NCBI RefSeq assembly: GCF_014805625.2
Contig: NW_023998464.1
Span: 5,783,095 to 5,847,094 of the forward strand
Direction: 5' to 3'
Source: Glossina fuscipes
Taxonomy: Eukaryota; Arthropoda; Insecta; Diptera; Glossinidae
DNA: 64,000 nucleotides
The translations under genes were made by a program, and so were the position numbers. The notes beneath the pieces are model-generated. The model had not been told where the DNA came from. It made no database searches and was given only the letters and a program-made list of their open reading frames with translations. Within the stretch, counting starts at the first letter, position 1; each line of letters begins with the position of its first letter. Below are positions 13,001 to 26,040 of this stretch, piece after piece.

Positions 13001-16000
13001 TAAAGTTAATACTTTTCTTAAAAAAGCAAACACTTTTTAATATAAGAAACCTACAAATGAGCTAAGTCGTAATTTAACAAAACAAAAACCTACCCGAATA
13101 GAAACAAAAGATTATATTGTGCCAAAGTATATAGCAATACAAACGAGGAGACAAAGAAACTTTTATCCTTGTGGAAAGTCACTCGAAACGAAATCATGTC
13201 AGTCAGTGACTTTTGTCTGGCAAAGCGTAAAAGTTAAACCTCTTACTTTTCCTTTAGTCTTTCTATAAAGCAGTTATGCAAATTATTTCTTGTTAATACA
13301 ACAACGAGTGTCTTTAAGCCATGAAGGTATGATCAAAAAAATAAAGCCTAAAGCCTTTTTCTCGTTACTTTTTTTCCTCTCGCAATTTTTGTTTAATTCC
13401 CTAACCGGCTACTGCTTTAGGTAGTAGTAGATGTTCGCTTACAGGAGCGGATAACAAATGGCAACAAGCAAAAAAATATTTTTTCTTCATAAACCATTAT
13501 TATTATGATACTTTGAGTACTAGATAGAAACGGTGAAAGAATTTAAAAGGAAGAAAAGAATATTTTTACTGAAGGAGAAGAGTTTAAAAGAATTAAGCTG
13601 TCAGTGACTTGACAACTAATCATCCCAGGAAGGCGAAGTCCTTCTAGGCCAAGGGATGCTAAGAAGAGGATTGCAAAGCAATCAAACATTTTGTTACTAT
13701 TAGTAACGAATTCTATTCGTACATAGACACATATAAATTCTAAGCATTTTTAAACGCCACTTTAAATGTTTAAAAAGAAAATTCCTTTCAAACCTTGACA
13801 TAGATTTAAACTGTCATACCTTTAAAGCGTGTGAATTTATTTTGTAAAAATTCAAAGAAAGGAAATTAAGCCGAACAGAAGTTCTTTAAGAACATAAAAA
13901 AAATGGTTTTTCCGTCCGAATACTGTGGAACGAAAGCAAATGTGAAGCAGAATTCAAGTAAAAATGTGCCAAAAATCATGACCCTATTTAAAGTTTGTGA
14001 CTATAAGTGCTGAGTCTGTGCAATAGTCCGATGCGAATATCAGTTAAAAACTTTCAAATAAAAGATTCCTCAAAACGAATGATAGGTCAACGTTAGAGCT
14101 ACTGATGTGTCTCACATTTATAATGATAAACTCAAGAGCGTCAACATACCAAAATTCAGCAAAGCGTTCTGAAAACTGGAACTTCTGCAACAACAGCAAC
14201 AACAATACAAGTACATCAGGTAGAGAGACGTACAAACCTTCGTTATCTATTTGAAGTCGATTTGTGTTTTCCCTACACCCGCGTACGCGTAACATGCCCT
14301 GTACGATTAGCAAATTGATTCCGTCAATGTTGAAGTTATAACTGTTGCCAAAAGACGTTGGAGTTCTCCGACGAACACTTTCTTAAAATGTCTGGCGGAA
14401 TTATGCACAGACTCAATAGGCTTTCACAGGTATTTGCCCAAACTCGACGACCGAAAAATAAAACAACACATAAGCTCGAAACAGTTTTGCATATACAATC
14501 TTACAAAAGTGGTAAGCAAACATGCACAAAGATTAAAAGTTTTATTAAGCGGCATTACAGTAGCAGCAGAAAGAAAAAAGAAAAAGAAGGAATTGGAAAC
14601 GAAGAACCTGCAAAATCTTCAACATGAATACAAGCTGTATACAGGTACAAGCATTAATGCTGCTCAAGAAAGTGCTTCCAATTGCTTCTTCACCCACTAA
14701 CACTAATCTGGGAAAAATAAAAATTTTTGCTGTCTATTAAAAGTGGAAAAGAAAAAAAGAACAAAAAATTGTTTAGGTTCCTTATGAGAATAACGATGAT
14801 AATAAGTATTCATTGTGTACTTGAAGCGAAGATTATATTTCGTTTTTAAATGCCGTTATTGCGCAGAGTTTTGTATAAGGTAGGCTTCCGACTACAACGA
14901 CTGGATTAATTGGACTCTAACTCAACCATCGAAATCTTCAATTGTTATGTATGCCGGAAGCCTGGTTCAAGAAAAAGTTGCTTATTGCACTTAGGGTACT
15001 ATCCAAAATCATTGTAATAAACGTTTTAGTAAACAATCTCAATCGAAAGCCACATGTATTCATTCTGCGATGGTTACATACATCTACGTGTTCATGAATT
15101 TCAAATTCAAAAAATATATATACAAAACCTATGTGCGCTTGGATATCATAAAAAATTCGCAAAGACAAAATCCAATACAATAGCAACAAACAATGAAAAT
15201 ACACGCAACAAACAAACATATGTGTATAATATGTGTAATATATATATAAAATGCCGATGGGTTCTTTTTTAGGACAAAAGTCAAAACAAAAAAGCAAACG
15301 AGCCTCAGAGAGAGAGCTCAATGCATGCATACGCCTGAATGGTGCTTACTGATCTCTGGCAATAAAAAAAAAACATCGAATCAAAGAACAAAATAAAAAA
15401 ATACGTGGCTATTAAAACTGTTGGTACTTGGACCGCCGACAAAGTGAAATTTTATTTAACTTTAGTTGGTACCATATTTGCGGTTAGAAGCAACCAGTTT
15501 TTTGTTTTCCTATATTTGCTTATGACAAAATTGAGAATTTTACACTGCTGGTCACGTTCTATTTTCAGAGAAAAATTGATTTTTTTTTCTTTTCCATTCT
15601 ATTGTCATTGCAAGGATTTTCATTTTACTTTTTTTATTTATTTTTTCTTTTTTTTTTTTAAAGAAGTTTTTTAATGAATTTTTCTAACATACAAATGAAG
15701 AGTTTTCCTAATAAAACGAAGATAAGGAAATTGAAAATTCTGTTAAACCAATATCTTAAGACCATTAAATAAAACTTTTGTCATTTCTTTTACTTAAAAG
15801 CTTCGAGTAAGCTTGCATGAAGAATAGTAGTAAAAAAATGTCAATCGCCTTAAGCCGAACCATGTTCACCTTAATACACATTGTGCAACATGCAATTGTG
15901 TTCGTATCGAACTTGTATGTCTCTCCCAAGCTTAATTTTAATTTCAACTTAATTTCTGCAATAGGTTTCAGTTGATGGTCACCAATATTTTGGAATTGTC

Positions 16001-16688
16001 GCTTCTCAGATTTTGTAATGCCACCACTTCACACCACTTTCATAGAAACTAAGAGTATATGTTAAATTTCCATCTTAATGTTTTCGAATCTGCCGGTTTG
16101 GCGTGCTACTGCTCGAATATTCATTCTATGCAGCAAGTTAAATGTTTAACAATAATCCAATGCGGATAGTAATAATTTAATAGTGAATCAAGGAAGAATC
16201 TCGTACCAGCTTTTCACCGCAATTCCAATTTATTTTTCTCTCATTTTAAATTAACTTTATCAAGCGCCTTAATAGGCGCCTTTTACTTGGGTGAAATTTT
16301 TCGATTTCTCCAGTAAATCGGATTTATCACAGCTTTAGAGATTTTGGGATTACTCAGCGATAAACAGAACAAGACAGAGAGAGTGAGAGAGAGTTCCACT
16401 GATAGGGGAACAACTAACAATCGATCCGCACTATATGGTCAATAGATAAAAAGTTCACAGCTGAACATTCTTAATTGTCGTCGAATCATTGAAGATAACC
16501 GCAATAGTTGTTCATAGCACCGAAAGGATTCGATCGTCTGAAGAGATGATGAACGATCGCTTTTCAATTCTCTCAAGCAAACAGGGCTAATGCCCTAATG
16601 CTATTGCATAGCGTAGATTTTTTGACCGTTTGGTTAGCTTTATATATCTTGGATTATCATTTTTGTTCTTTTCTTTTGAGCATATTTA
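7045..16688. other. Long non-coding stretch
   Basis: No gene is recognised in about 9.6 kb. Frames such as 7164-7574, 10649-10993 and 14938-15330 lack family motifs, and their composition follows the base content. There are CTG/TTG-rich patches near 9225-9275 and 14185-14215, a mixed A/TAAA run near 12850-12885, and T-rich runs near 9525-9560 and 15580-15665. A GAGA-type run lies at about 16375-16395. Confidence 0.5.
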
Positions 16689-17009
16689 GACCCACTTTCC
16701 ATCAACCGAAATAAGTTTCTTGAAAAGCGTCTGCATTGCGTTTCATTGCGCAAGGTGATGCAGTAAGATGGAATCAACTTTTTGAAGAATTTTACCGACT
16801 TTGCCAACAATTCGTCGGCTAGAGTGCGGCGAATATCGAAATATCGTAATTGTCAGAACAAAAAGAAAATAATCTTTTGCTGTCGCTGATTTTGGCAAAA
16901 CATCTTCACCATAAAATCCATCAACTTCTTCTCAACTTTGTGACGCGTTGCGGTTTTAGTTAAAGTGATGTCAAATTTATAGCAAGTGTGCTCCAAATTT
17001 TGAATCCAT
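16689..17009 (-). pseudogene. Old mariner-like transposase remnant, N-terminal half
   Basis: Reading the minus strand with frame changes gives a string of mariner-like blocks in the right order. The start ATG at 17007-17009 gives MDSKFGAH, then KFDITLTKTAT resembles the first helix (family pattern KF...LGKTA). At 16868-16914 GFYGEDVLPKSATAKDYF resembles the conserved YGE...S....WF block. Next comes RTLADELLAKSV, like the second helix-turn-helix, then a decayed WVPHEL region, then LISVDGKWV at 16689-16715, matching the first catalytic Asp motif (family VTGDEKW). The normal linker of about 25-30 residues is mostly missing. Frames shift at least twice. The pattern resembles the mauritiana-type branch, but this is tentative. 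The C-terminal half and inverted repeats were not found. The element is far older than the one at 4255. Confidence 0.5.
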
Positions 17010-17950
17010 TTCGAAACTGTTATTATGCGACTTGATAATCAAAGTTATGCGACGTGAAACCCATCTATGCGAAAAAACGCCATCAATTTTTTCCTTGACC
17101 AAATATAAATTTTAATACTTAAATGTACGTATATATGGCAAACTGTAATATAAATATTAAAATACTCTAATACGAATACAAAACACTTTATATGAATACT
17201 AAAACTCTTAAGATTAATACAAATGATCTCATGTAAATACTAGTGCTAACGTTACAGAAATATTTGTAATATATTATAAATACTTTTACTCTACTACAAC
17301 CAGTAGCAGTGTACTCAGATCTTCGTCGCGTTCCCTGAAAACGAAAAACAAAACAAAAGAAATAGACGCGAATATGTACTAAAAAAAGTACCGTATAGAA
17401 ATAAACTGCTTAGACCATCACACTTCACAAGTGTTTTTCTTAATGCATCGAAAAACCCAGGAAGTTGTGTCAAACTGAAATGAAACTGAAAAATAATTCC
17501 ATGAAGTTGTACCAAATCGAAAAATAAACCCCAATAGCAGCATAGTATAAGTGGCTAAAAATTCTTGAACAGCGTTGAACAATACTGAACCCTTTCCACG
17601 ACGAGTTTCATTGCTTGTACATCGATAGCAGACAGATAGTGTTATGAACGGATCTAAAAGATATGTACACCTCCTAAAACCAAAGAGGCGAAGACACCGA
17701 CGACGACGTTTGTATATTACATTCTTAATTAAAACAAGGCAAGCAATGTTCCGCTTCATATTATTCATCGTTTGTTTTTTTTTTTTTGCGTACATTATAC
17801 ATGAGAAGACATTTTCAGCACGTTTAAGTATTGGACACACAAGTTTTTATTTAAAACATGAAACCTAAGGCAAACTCTTCGGTCAACAAAAGCTTCAATT
17901 GCAAAAATTATGATTCAGATAAGTTTAACCATACAGAGTGACAGAAAGCA
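17010..17950. other. Non-coding stretch
   Basis: No gene is recognised. The minus-strand frame at 17418-17840 is long (140 codons) but has no motif, and a weaker plus frame overlaps it. Repeated AATACTAAAA-like phrases lie near 17115-17230. Confidence 0.5.
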
Positions 17951-18193
17951 ATGAACTCATGTGAAACGAACTATAGAGATATCTTTTGCAGAACTACAAA
18001 ACTTGGGAGTCTAGAAATTGCAGTTTTAACGCATTTGGAATATTCATTATCGAAATTGATCAGCAAAATTGAGTCAAGATTACGTAAGAAACGTTTCAGT
18101 TTACTAGCTGAAGTGTTTAAAATTTTCAAAACTATGGAGAAGACAAAAGCGACTATCCTTCACCAATTCATTTACAGAAATATCATTGATTAA
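17951..18193 (+). CDS. Unrecognised ORF, 80 aa
   Basis: The ORF starts at an ATG (MNSCETNYRDIFC) and ends TAA. It is Lys/Ser/Leu-rich and predicted mainly helical in the middle (EYSLSKLISKIESRLRKK). No domain, signal peptide or membrane segment is seen. Splice signals and a promoter are not evident. It may be chance in AT-rich DNA; I list it because its composition is more protein-like than most frames here. Confidence 0.15.
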   Translation: MNSCETNYRDIFCRTTKLGSLEIAVLTHLEYSLSKLISKIESRLRKKRFSLLAEVFKIFKTMEKTKATILHQFIYRNIID

Positions 18194-20869
18194 ACATCGT
18201 ATTGACTAAAACATGGAAAAAGTGGTCTAGAAACGAATTTTTTAATTCACGTTGTAAATAGGTTACTACGTATGTTTAAATGAGTTGCAAGACTTTGCTC
18301 TCCCCTGTCGTGATTATAAAACAGATAAATATTTATACAATTAAAGCTGTTTAGATTCGCCGAGATAAATTTGGTAACGGCAACGAGAATTAATCATATA
18401 CGCGATTGTAAATTTCCTACAACCCACTGTTGAAATTACTTGCCTAGCAATTACTTTAATCCAGTCGTAACATGTTACATAAGAGTAAGCATACTAGAGC
18501 ATCATTGCCGTATTTTATATATAAACAGGCTCGCATATAATAAACCGCTGGAGTAAATATATAAGAAGCTACATAAAGAAAAAGCACATATAATAACCGA
18601 GATATCATTACACAGACAATACGAATAAAATTATCCTATTTTCAGTGTTTTTGTGATTTTTCCTTTCAGACCTATCGATTGAGATTGAGTCAAATAAAGG
18701 AAAAGAAATTCGACTTATTATACTCGTTGTTTTCAAGGTCGCGGACAGCCGTAAACAACGAAATTAATTTCCCGCTTGACGTTGATAAAAAGAAGGCAAA
18801 GTTTCCACTGAAAATGTTTGACGAACAAGCAATGCCCTGACGATGGCATAATATTCTTCGTATGCCGTCTTAAAACAGCACGATTTCCTCATCAGAGAGA
18901 GATGTAGAGAATGGGATAGAAAGAGAGAGAAAGAACTTTTGCATTTCCCGAAATTAATTGCTTACCCACCCATTAATAATGTATATGTTCAAAAGAAATA
19001 AATGATTGCATACTTCCCTATGCACATGTACACGTAAGTTATCTATAGCTGTGCATAAACGCATATATTTCTTAATTCCAAAACAATAAAACTAAACAAT
19101 ACATACTTTGGCTGCATAAATAGTACATTTAATGCTTTGCTTTTAATTTTCAAAAATTCTTGTATCTTTCCTTTGCTGACACATTTTTCCCTTTCCTTTT
19201 CTTTTTTACGAAGCATATTTTAGAATCTTAATCAAGACAAGTGCATCTCATGAAAAAAGGAACCTTTTGTTAGGGATTATTTCTTATAATGCTATACTTT
19301 TATGGTTCTTTATGGTTCTTTAGAAAATGTTAAAGTTTTTCGAATATATGTAATATCTATATATGTATGTACGTATCGGTCTCTTGTCAGCAATATACTA
19401 AAATGTGTTTGAATATACTTAAAAATGTAGCATATTTAACATGTCAAAGTCGTGTATTCTTTAGTAAACTTTAAAAAAATATTTTGTAAGCTTTTACGAA
19501 AACATATTTCAAAGGATGAATTTTTGTCATCAAGAAATAAGTTGAAAGTTACAAGAATGTTTTAAACAACAATTTCCATTTAAGTCGACGTAATATATAT
19601 TTTCAAATACCTTAAGAAAATGAAATTGAGATATTGAGAATGTCATGTGTATGGAAGGAAGTCATAAACTTGAGAATTTAGAGAATGGCAGACAAAATTT
19701 TAAATATTTAATTCTTATTTAATTTTCTTCTATTACTACTCTATTACATCCAGATGGATATCATAGCCTATCACTTTGTCGTTTTGTCCCTTTATTCCGA
19801 TCCCTAAGACTGTTAGGCACTGAAAGAGTTACGACACATTCCTTTGTTAATCTGCCTATCTATCATCTGTTTGTTTGTCTGCTTATTAAAGACAAAAATA
19901 TGAAAGCTTGAAACGTATGTCACATTCCTCAATCACATTTATATTTAACATTTGTGTTAATATATGTGAATAGAATTACAACTACTTTCACCACTTTTTA
20001 CTCAAAGATATTCAAAGCAATTTTTTTTATAAGTTTTCAATAAGGAGATATTTAAGCTGCCATTTTTTTTTTCTGTTTTCAAAATCGTAATATGCAAATA
20101 ACGCCTGCCTGAGTGTAATCCAGGAAGTACATGTGCCTTAAACGTATTTTTTCTATTATTGTTTCACTTTTTTCGAAATTCATATTGCAGGACGCTTAAA
20201 AAGCCAACTGACATCATCCAAATTTAACAGACTTAATTTACATGTTGTAGATATTATTACTTTCCATCTTTTTCCATCGTAAATAACTACAAATGAACTT
20301 TACAGCCAGATTACAACAGATTGCTTTTTATTAGCATCTCTTTGTATGGAGGAGTCCCACAAATGCAACCATGTGATCGAAATTTCCTACTGCGTATTTT
20401 TATGCCAAATTGCTATTACGGAACAATTTTTATCATCAACCATTAAAAATTATACCTTTTTACTAAAGGACTTACTATCCACAAGAACCCTTATATACGT
20501 TGGCCTAAAAAATAGGCGTGCTGGATATAACTTTGAGACAGTGAAGTTTCATATCAAGTTACTCTTACGAAACAATTTTCATCATAGAATATCAAAACTT
20601 GGGCCTTTTGCGATACAAAGGCTTATTTTTCGTGGGACCTGCTCTATCGGGTTGGATCCATAAATAGGCTTACCAAGCTCGGTAAACATAATTTCTATGT
20701 CAAATTACCATTGTGGACCAATTTTCACCATGAAATATTGAAAGTTAGATCTTCTTTTTTTATGAAGATTCTGTCTTCATAGGCGCGGGAGCTCAGCGAT
20801 TTTCGTCGCGAAATGTTGAAAATTGTATAATTTTTCATATAACAGCTTTTCAAAGTAAGGCATTACAAG
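18194..20869. other. Non-coding stretch
   Basis: No gene is recognised. It holds a two-copy 10-bp repeat TATGGTTCTT at 19301-19320 and GAGA-like runs near 18895-18930. The frame at 20346-20663 has an ATG but no motif. Confidence 0.5.
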
Positions 20870-21050
20870 TGGCGTGGTTGAAAAAGCGGTCTCATACAAA
20901 CCATTTTCAACAAGGTTTATCCTATGGTCAAAACACGATTTCAACAAAATATCTTAAACATCTGCAGACTGAACGGATTGAACCAACAGACTGACAAACA
21001 AGCCTAGATCGATTCGGAAAAAGATTCTGGATCTTAATATATTGGGCACA
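20870..21050 (-). repeat. Dispersed fly-type repeat, degenerate copy
   Basis: The block containing CAGACTGACAAACAAGCCTAGATCGATTCGG matches in layout the copies at 28030 and 46960-47165 (GACGGACATGCTTAAATNGATTC in those copies). It is diverged and has no coding capacity. I infer membership of the dispersed family described under Findings; the strand is given by the position of the tetranucleotide core relative to the GGGTATA end in better copies. Confidence 0.45.
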
Positions 21051-23120
21051 AAATTATGTTAAATACTTTCACTGATGAGCCAATTTATGTCAAAAATGGA
21101 ACAGAAATCCGTGTTCCAATACGTGGAGAAAGCGTTCTCACAAAGTTGCATTGGCTTCCAAGCCATATAAAAAAAGGGATGACAAAAAATTAGAAGATTG
21201 AACCTTAAGAAAATCGAAGGGCTTTTAACTGGGGTTGGTCTTCGCATACATTCGTACATTCACATACCTTCAAATACGCCCCGGCATCAACGCCTTAAAC
21301 ATAAAACTTATTTCACTTAAAAGATTTTTTTAAGGATTAAGATTTGACTAAGGATCAAACGCTTATTTTCAGAATAGTTCGATTTTACTGATACATTTGT
21401 GGGATTCTTTTTTCCTATTTTATACGCTCTATGTTATTTGCTATAATTTTCGGCTCCTTGTTCCCTATTATTCGTTTAAAAAATATCGCTTATTTGTTGT
21501 CAAAAATAAAAACAAAATCAAAAGACAAATAAATTAAATTTAAAAATTCACAATTTTCATCAACAACCATAGTTATAACGATACCATAAAAGGCAGTAAC
21601 ATCCACTAGAAATATTCACAGCACAGCAAGTAAATTTATCTATGAATGCAAGCAAGAAATAGAATATGTGGCTTATGTATTTTAATCTGTATGTACATCT
21701 CTAAAAATCGCAAGTCAGTAATTCCCAGGACCAAGTAAGGAAAACCCAAATTTGTTCTCACATAGAAAAAGTAACTTTCAAGGGTTAGTTCACCGCTTCT
21801 CAAATCTATCAAGTTTGTTCTGGCGAACAAGATACGCTTTCGTTTCTGCATCATTTGATACAAATCATTTCCCATGGACCCTTCTTTTGAGATTAGCATG
21901 CACATATGAGTGCTTAGAGGCCCGTTACGACTAATACGCTTGATGTGACAGCAGTCTCTGCAATCTCGTTACTGTATCCATCGACTTCTGATAAACACCG
22001 TATATATTCGGAAAATAGCTTTCGTAGTGTGATTTTGATATCTTTAGGACGTGAGCTATCCCTTCCAATTTCTCTCCTCACCAGCAGCTCTTTCTGGCGT
22101 CCGTTCGCCCTCGTTTATCGCATGCAAATCAATGGCAAGCTTAGAAGAAGGCTACCCTAACACTTTTCAAGCTAATGTTGAGTATGAACGCTAGTTGGTT
22201 CCATTGTTTTGAAGGCAATAAATGTAGTTTCACTAAAATCATTGTAGCTCGCAAACCAATGCCCAGTATGACATGAACTAGTAACAAGCGTCGTCTAAAC
22301 AACTGCACTTAATAAAACCAATAAAAACTTTTTGTTCAAAATAACATCTAAGTATTAGTTCAGGGATTTATTGACCGGTATGATGCATTGTGAGCAAAAT
22401 ATGATTGTAGTTTCATATAATTCCAACGCATAAGGATGCGCATACATTCAAATTTTAAATTATTTTGGCTGTTCAAACACATACTGATAGTTGGAAAAAC
22501 ACGACGGAAAACCGAAATAAAAACGGAAAGGAGATGAAACTAACATAAGCCAATGGAAGAAAAAAAAAATTATGTCATAAAGGTACACTTCTTTTGCAGG
22601 GAATACTGCATGGTTAAATCAAAAGCTGTTTACAAAACTGTTTTGATTTCGTTCGCCCGGGTTGGGTATGATTTCTAGTTTTGTAAAGGATTGGCAACCA
22701 TTTTTAGTCTTAAACATAATACATAATAATTTACTTTGAATCTAAAATTTTTCGATTTGGGATATTTAAGAAGTAGGGAAGCAGACAGAAACATCACCAT
22801 ATGGACAAAGGTAGAAAGACTTTTGCGCCCAATTTTCAAAAGACGGTCGGGTAGATTCACAATACAACTCCAACAAAGGCCATGCGCAGCTACATGTGTA
22901 AATTACAAACATATTGACACGCGCATCTCTAGGCAGCACCTGCAATCGGGGGAAAATATAAAAAAGCGTCTATAAAATAGTTCTATTACTTTCCGTAAGT
23001 ATTTTTATAAGTATCGACACTTTAGTAACAGAAGTTCGTTCACTTATATAAACATTTTCATCAAAATTAAAAAGAAAACTTCGTTATATTGTAAAAGCAT
23101 CATAACACGTTTTCACGTTG
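21051..23120. other. Non-coding stretch
   Basis: No gene is recognised. Short frames overlap on both strands (21636-21934, 22675-22975) without motifs. Confidence 0.5.
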
Positions 23121-23233
23121 TTTCAGATAGTATAGAAAATACTCCGCGGCAGTTGGAAGTGAGAAATAATTTCAGATAATATAAAAAATAATCCGTGGTA
23201 GTTGCGTCGACCTGTAATGGAAGTGAGAAATAA
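23121..23233 (+). repeat. Diverged tandem duplication with an internal indel
   Basis: Copy 1 (23121-23169) runs TTTCAGATAGTATAGAAAAT...GGAAGTGAGAAATAA. Copy 2 (23170-23233) repeats both ends but carries about 15 extra bases (GCGTCGACCTGTAAT) before the shared GGAAGTGAGAAATAA. So either copy 1 lost or copy 2 gained that segment. No coding role is seen. Confidence 0.75.
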
Positions 23234-25873
23234 TTGCATTTTGACCCACAATTTTTCCCACTTTGCTAGAATGGCAAAATCGAAAATAGGCAGCTAGAAT
23301 TTGGCACAAACATTCATTGCTCGATTAGAAACCAATGGTTGTGATCCGTTCGGTCGAAGGTCGAAGATATGGCGGCATTTTTTTCATATTGTTAACTATA
23401 AATTTCGATCCCATTAAGATATATCCGAAAATTTGCTATATGAGCGTTCGTCATTACAACCTAGGCATTCCCTTCCAAAAATTTTGTGAATCGGCTTGCT
23501 AACATTGCTGCAATTAACGGTAAAATATTAATACCAACTAAGAAATTACGCCATCAACCAAAGATTTTTATTGTGCTTTGCTTTGCTAATTGGATCAAAT
23601 AATTCACCTTAAATGCGTTTCCTGTCAAGGCTGTCGTCTTCCCCTTTCATAAAGTATAACTCAACGTTGTCCGCAAGATTTAAAATATCATAAGATTTTG
23701 TTTTAAGCAGCCGGATGTATCGCGATAAGTATTTGGTAAAACAAACGCGGGAGAACTGCTAATTGTGTTTTCATTAACAGCCAAGCAAGTAAAATAAAAA
23801 TACTTCAAAGACTAGTTTTAATTTTTACTCCCACCAAAATTCCATTTGATACCGACTCCTAATCCGAATTACTAAGAGCTATAGTGACGCATTAAAGCAA
23901 TTTTTTCTCATCTGCTTAAAAATATCCAAAGAACTCAAATATCCTGACTGCTCGACCTTACTATCTCTAATGAATCCTGAACTTAATCTCATCGTCAAAG
24001 TTGTTTGATTTAAGCCTTTTGTTCCGGTATCTGGTATATATTTGTTCCAAAGTTTAGGCTACCTCCCCAATGCAAGCCTGGTTCAAAGTTTTCGTTTTCT
24101 CTCCCCTTTTTTTCGACTTGAAGCTTTCCAACAACGGACGCCAAGCAAGTAATAGCTATTAGCCAAGTAGCTACTTTAAACCAGAACTTTGCGGCATTTA
24201 GTTGTGCCAAAAGGGTATTTTCGAGAGATGAAAAAGAAAAAAGGAGCGCATTTAGCTCGTATTCAGCACATACTTAGATAATGCGCGGGGTTAGTCCTAA
24301 AGCGATTACTCGAGAGGATGAGCGCATTAGATTCGCCTCAAAGTGAAAATGACACTTTTTCTTAATTCTTTTGAATACGAATCCCGAACAATAAATTTGT
24401 CTAAAACCACTAAATATTGGTTCAGTGTTTTACTTTTGTTGTAAGCAGTCAAAATGAATAAGAAAATCAAACCGCATACCGAAGCTAAAATAAAAAAAAT
24501 GTATACTTTTAATGAAAAGCAAAAGAAAACAAAACAAAGAAAAGAAACGAAGAAAAAATTCAATAAAAAGTTAAAAGTTTCTGTTTTCTTTCTCTTCCAT
24601 TGTTAACGAAGGCTTACAGAAAGAACAACTTCTTAAAAAATGAACGAATGTTAATTAAGTTCTTTTAAAATTTATATGAAACCAAAGTTTTGTATATCAA
24701 AGCCTTTGTACTCGTATACCGAAAGAAAGTAAAACGAATGTACTGAGCAATACACCAAATGGCTTTAATGCTACACAAAATTTACGGGAACAATAGATAA
24801 CCTGGCAAGTACAGCTAAATAATTTGTAAATTTTACCCTAGATAGTAGTACTTGTAAACTATGTGGTCGTCAAGTATGAAATTTTCAGATAAAAGTTTAA
24901 ATGCTTACTGTACAACATTGCACTTATCTACTTATCTGCAAATTTCATCCTGGACGGCCCAATGTATTCAACTATGAGATACGTCCTGCTTACATGCCGT
25001 CAAACCTTTGACAAGTTATATAATTCTTATCGCTTCCTTTTGAATATAAAAAGAATCGAAATAATTAAGTTTATAGACATGCTTTGAGATAAGCAAAAGA
25101 AAAAAAAAAAAAAGAGGAAAAAAAACAAACAACGGAATCACAATGGAACTATGCTCATAAAAATTTACTCTATATTGAAAAAGAACCTCTGCACTACCAC
25201 TTAATTTCTCATTTCTCTCTTGGGTAAAATTTTTTCCTTTACATTCATTGCATTTGTGACCAACTATTTAATATTCGAAATTCTTTACATTTCCGTCTAT
25301 GTTATATGAAAAAGGAGAGAGGTCTGCTAAATAACATATTTCCACATCATTCCACTTCAAAAAAATTCGATTTTATTATTACAGTTGCTAATAACATTCG
25401 AAAAAAGGGGAAGGAGTTTATTTTTAACATTTTTAGACAGATGTTTCTACTAATAAATCAACACTCCCAACTAAATGAAATTTTACTTTACATAATGTGA
25501 ATACATTACAAAGGGGGTATAACAGATGTATAAAATATTTTTAATTTACCTGCAAAAACAGTTTCTATTGTGTGCATGAGCCGTCCGTGATAACAAAGTC
25601 ACACTCTCTAAAAAGCAGACGAATAATGCTAAATATATTTTTCGTCTATAAGCATCTGAATGGCATATCGGACTTCGAGCACTTAGTATTTTAGTGTAAT
25701 AAAAAAAAAATGTTGTAGAGCGATTATCAAGGCATGTTTGGATACTTAATACAAATCGCTATAGAGCAACTTACGTTAACAATGATCGCATCCGAAGATT
25801 GTATGTAATCAGAACCATACACTTTGGCGTGCTTTGAGTGCTTCCATTAGAAAGTCATAGTTTATTAAGTAGT
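23234..25873. other. Non-coding stretch
   Basis: No gene is recognised with confidence. A minus-strand open frame at 24010-24210 extends upstream without any ATG. A poly-purine A-rich run lies at about 25095-25130. Confidence 0.5.
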
Positions 25874-26040
25874 TTAACGCTCTCTACTGTAACGCTTCTT
25901 GCTGGCCTTATTGGTGATAAGCTGAACCCCATTTTGCAGCTGGGAGTCCATTTCAGTGCCCGCTGTGCACGTTAAGTATAGAAGGTCGGCCCCTCGAATG
26001 GCGGGTGAATGTGTAGCCCTGAAATCGACCGTTGAGAACA
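25874..26040 (-). other. GC-rich island, open on the minus strand
   Basis: This block of about 165 bp is clearly more GC-rich than its surroundings. The minus strand is open for over 50 codons down to a TAA at 25874-25876, with phrases such as ADLLYLTCTAGTEMD and SQLQNGVQLITNKASKKR. An ATG lies inside it (at GAAATGGACTCC on the minus strand). The plus strand is also partly open (LAGLIGDKLNPILQLGVHF), so the coding strand is not certain. No family is recognised. It could be an exon, a transposon fragment, or an insertion of foreign base composition. Confidence 0.3.

Noticed and set aside
17418..17840. Minus-strand frame of 140 codons
   Set aside because: It contains Lys and Arg runs from simple sequence and no motif; it overlaps an opposite frame of similar quality.
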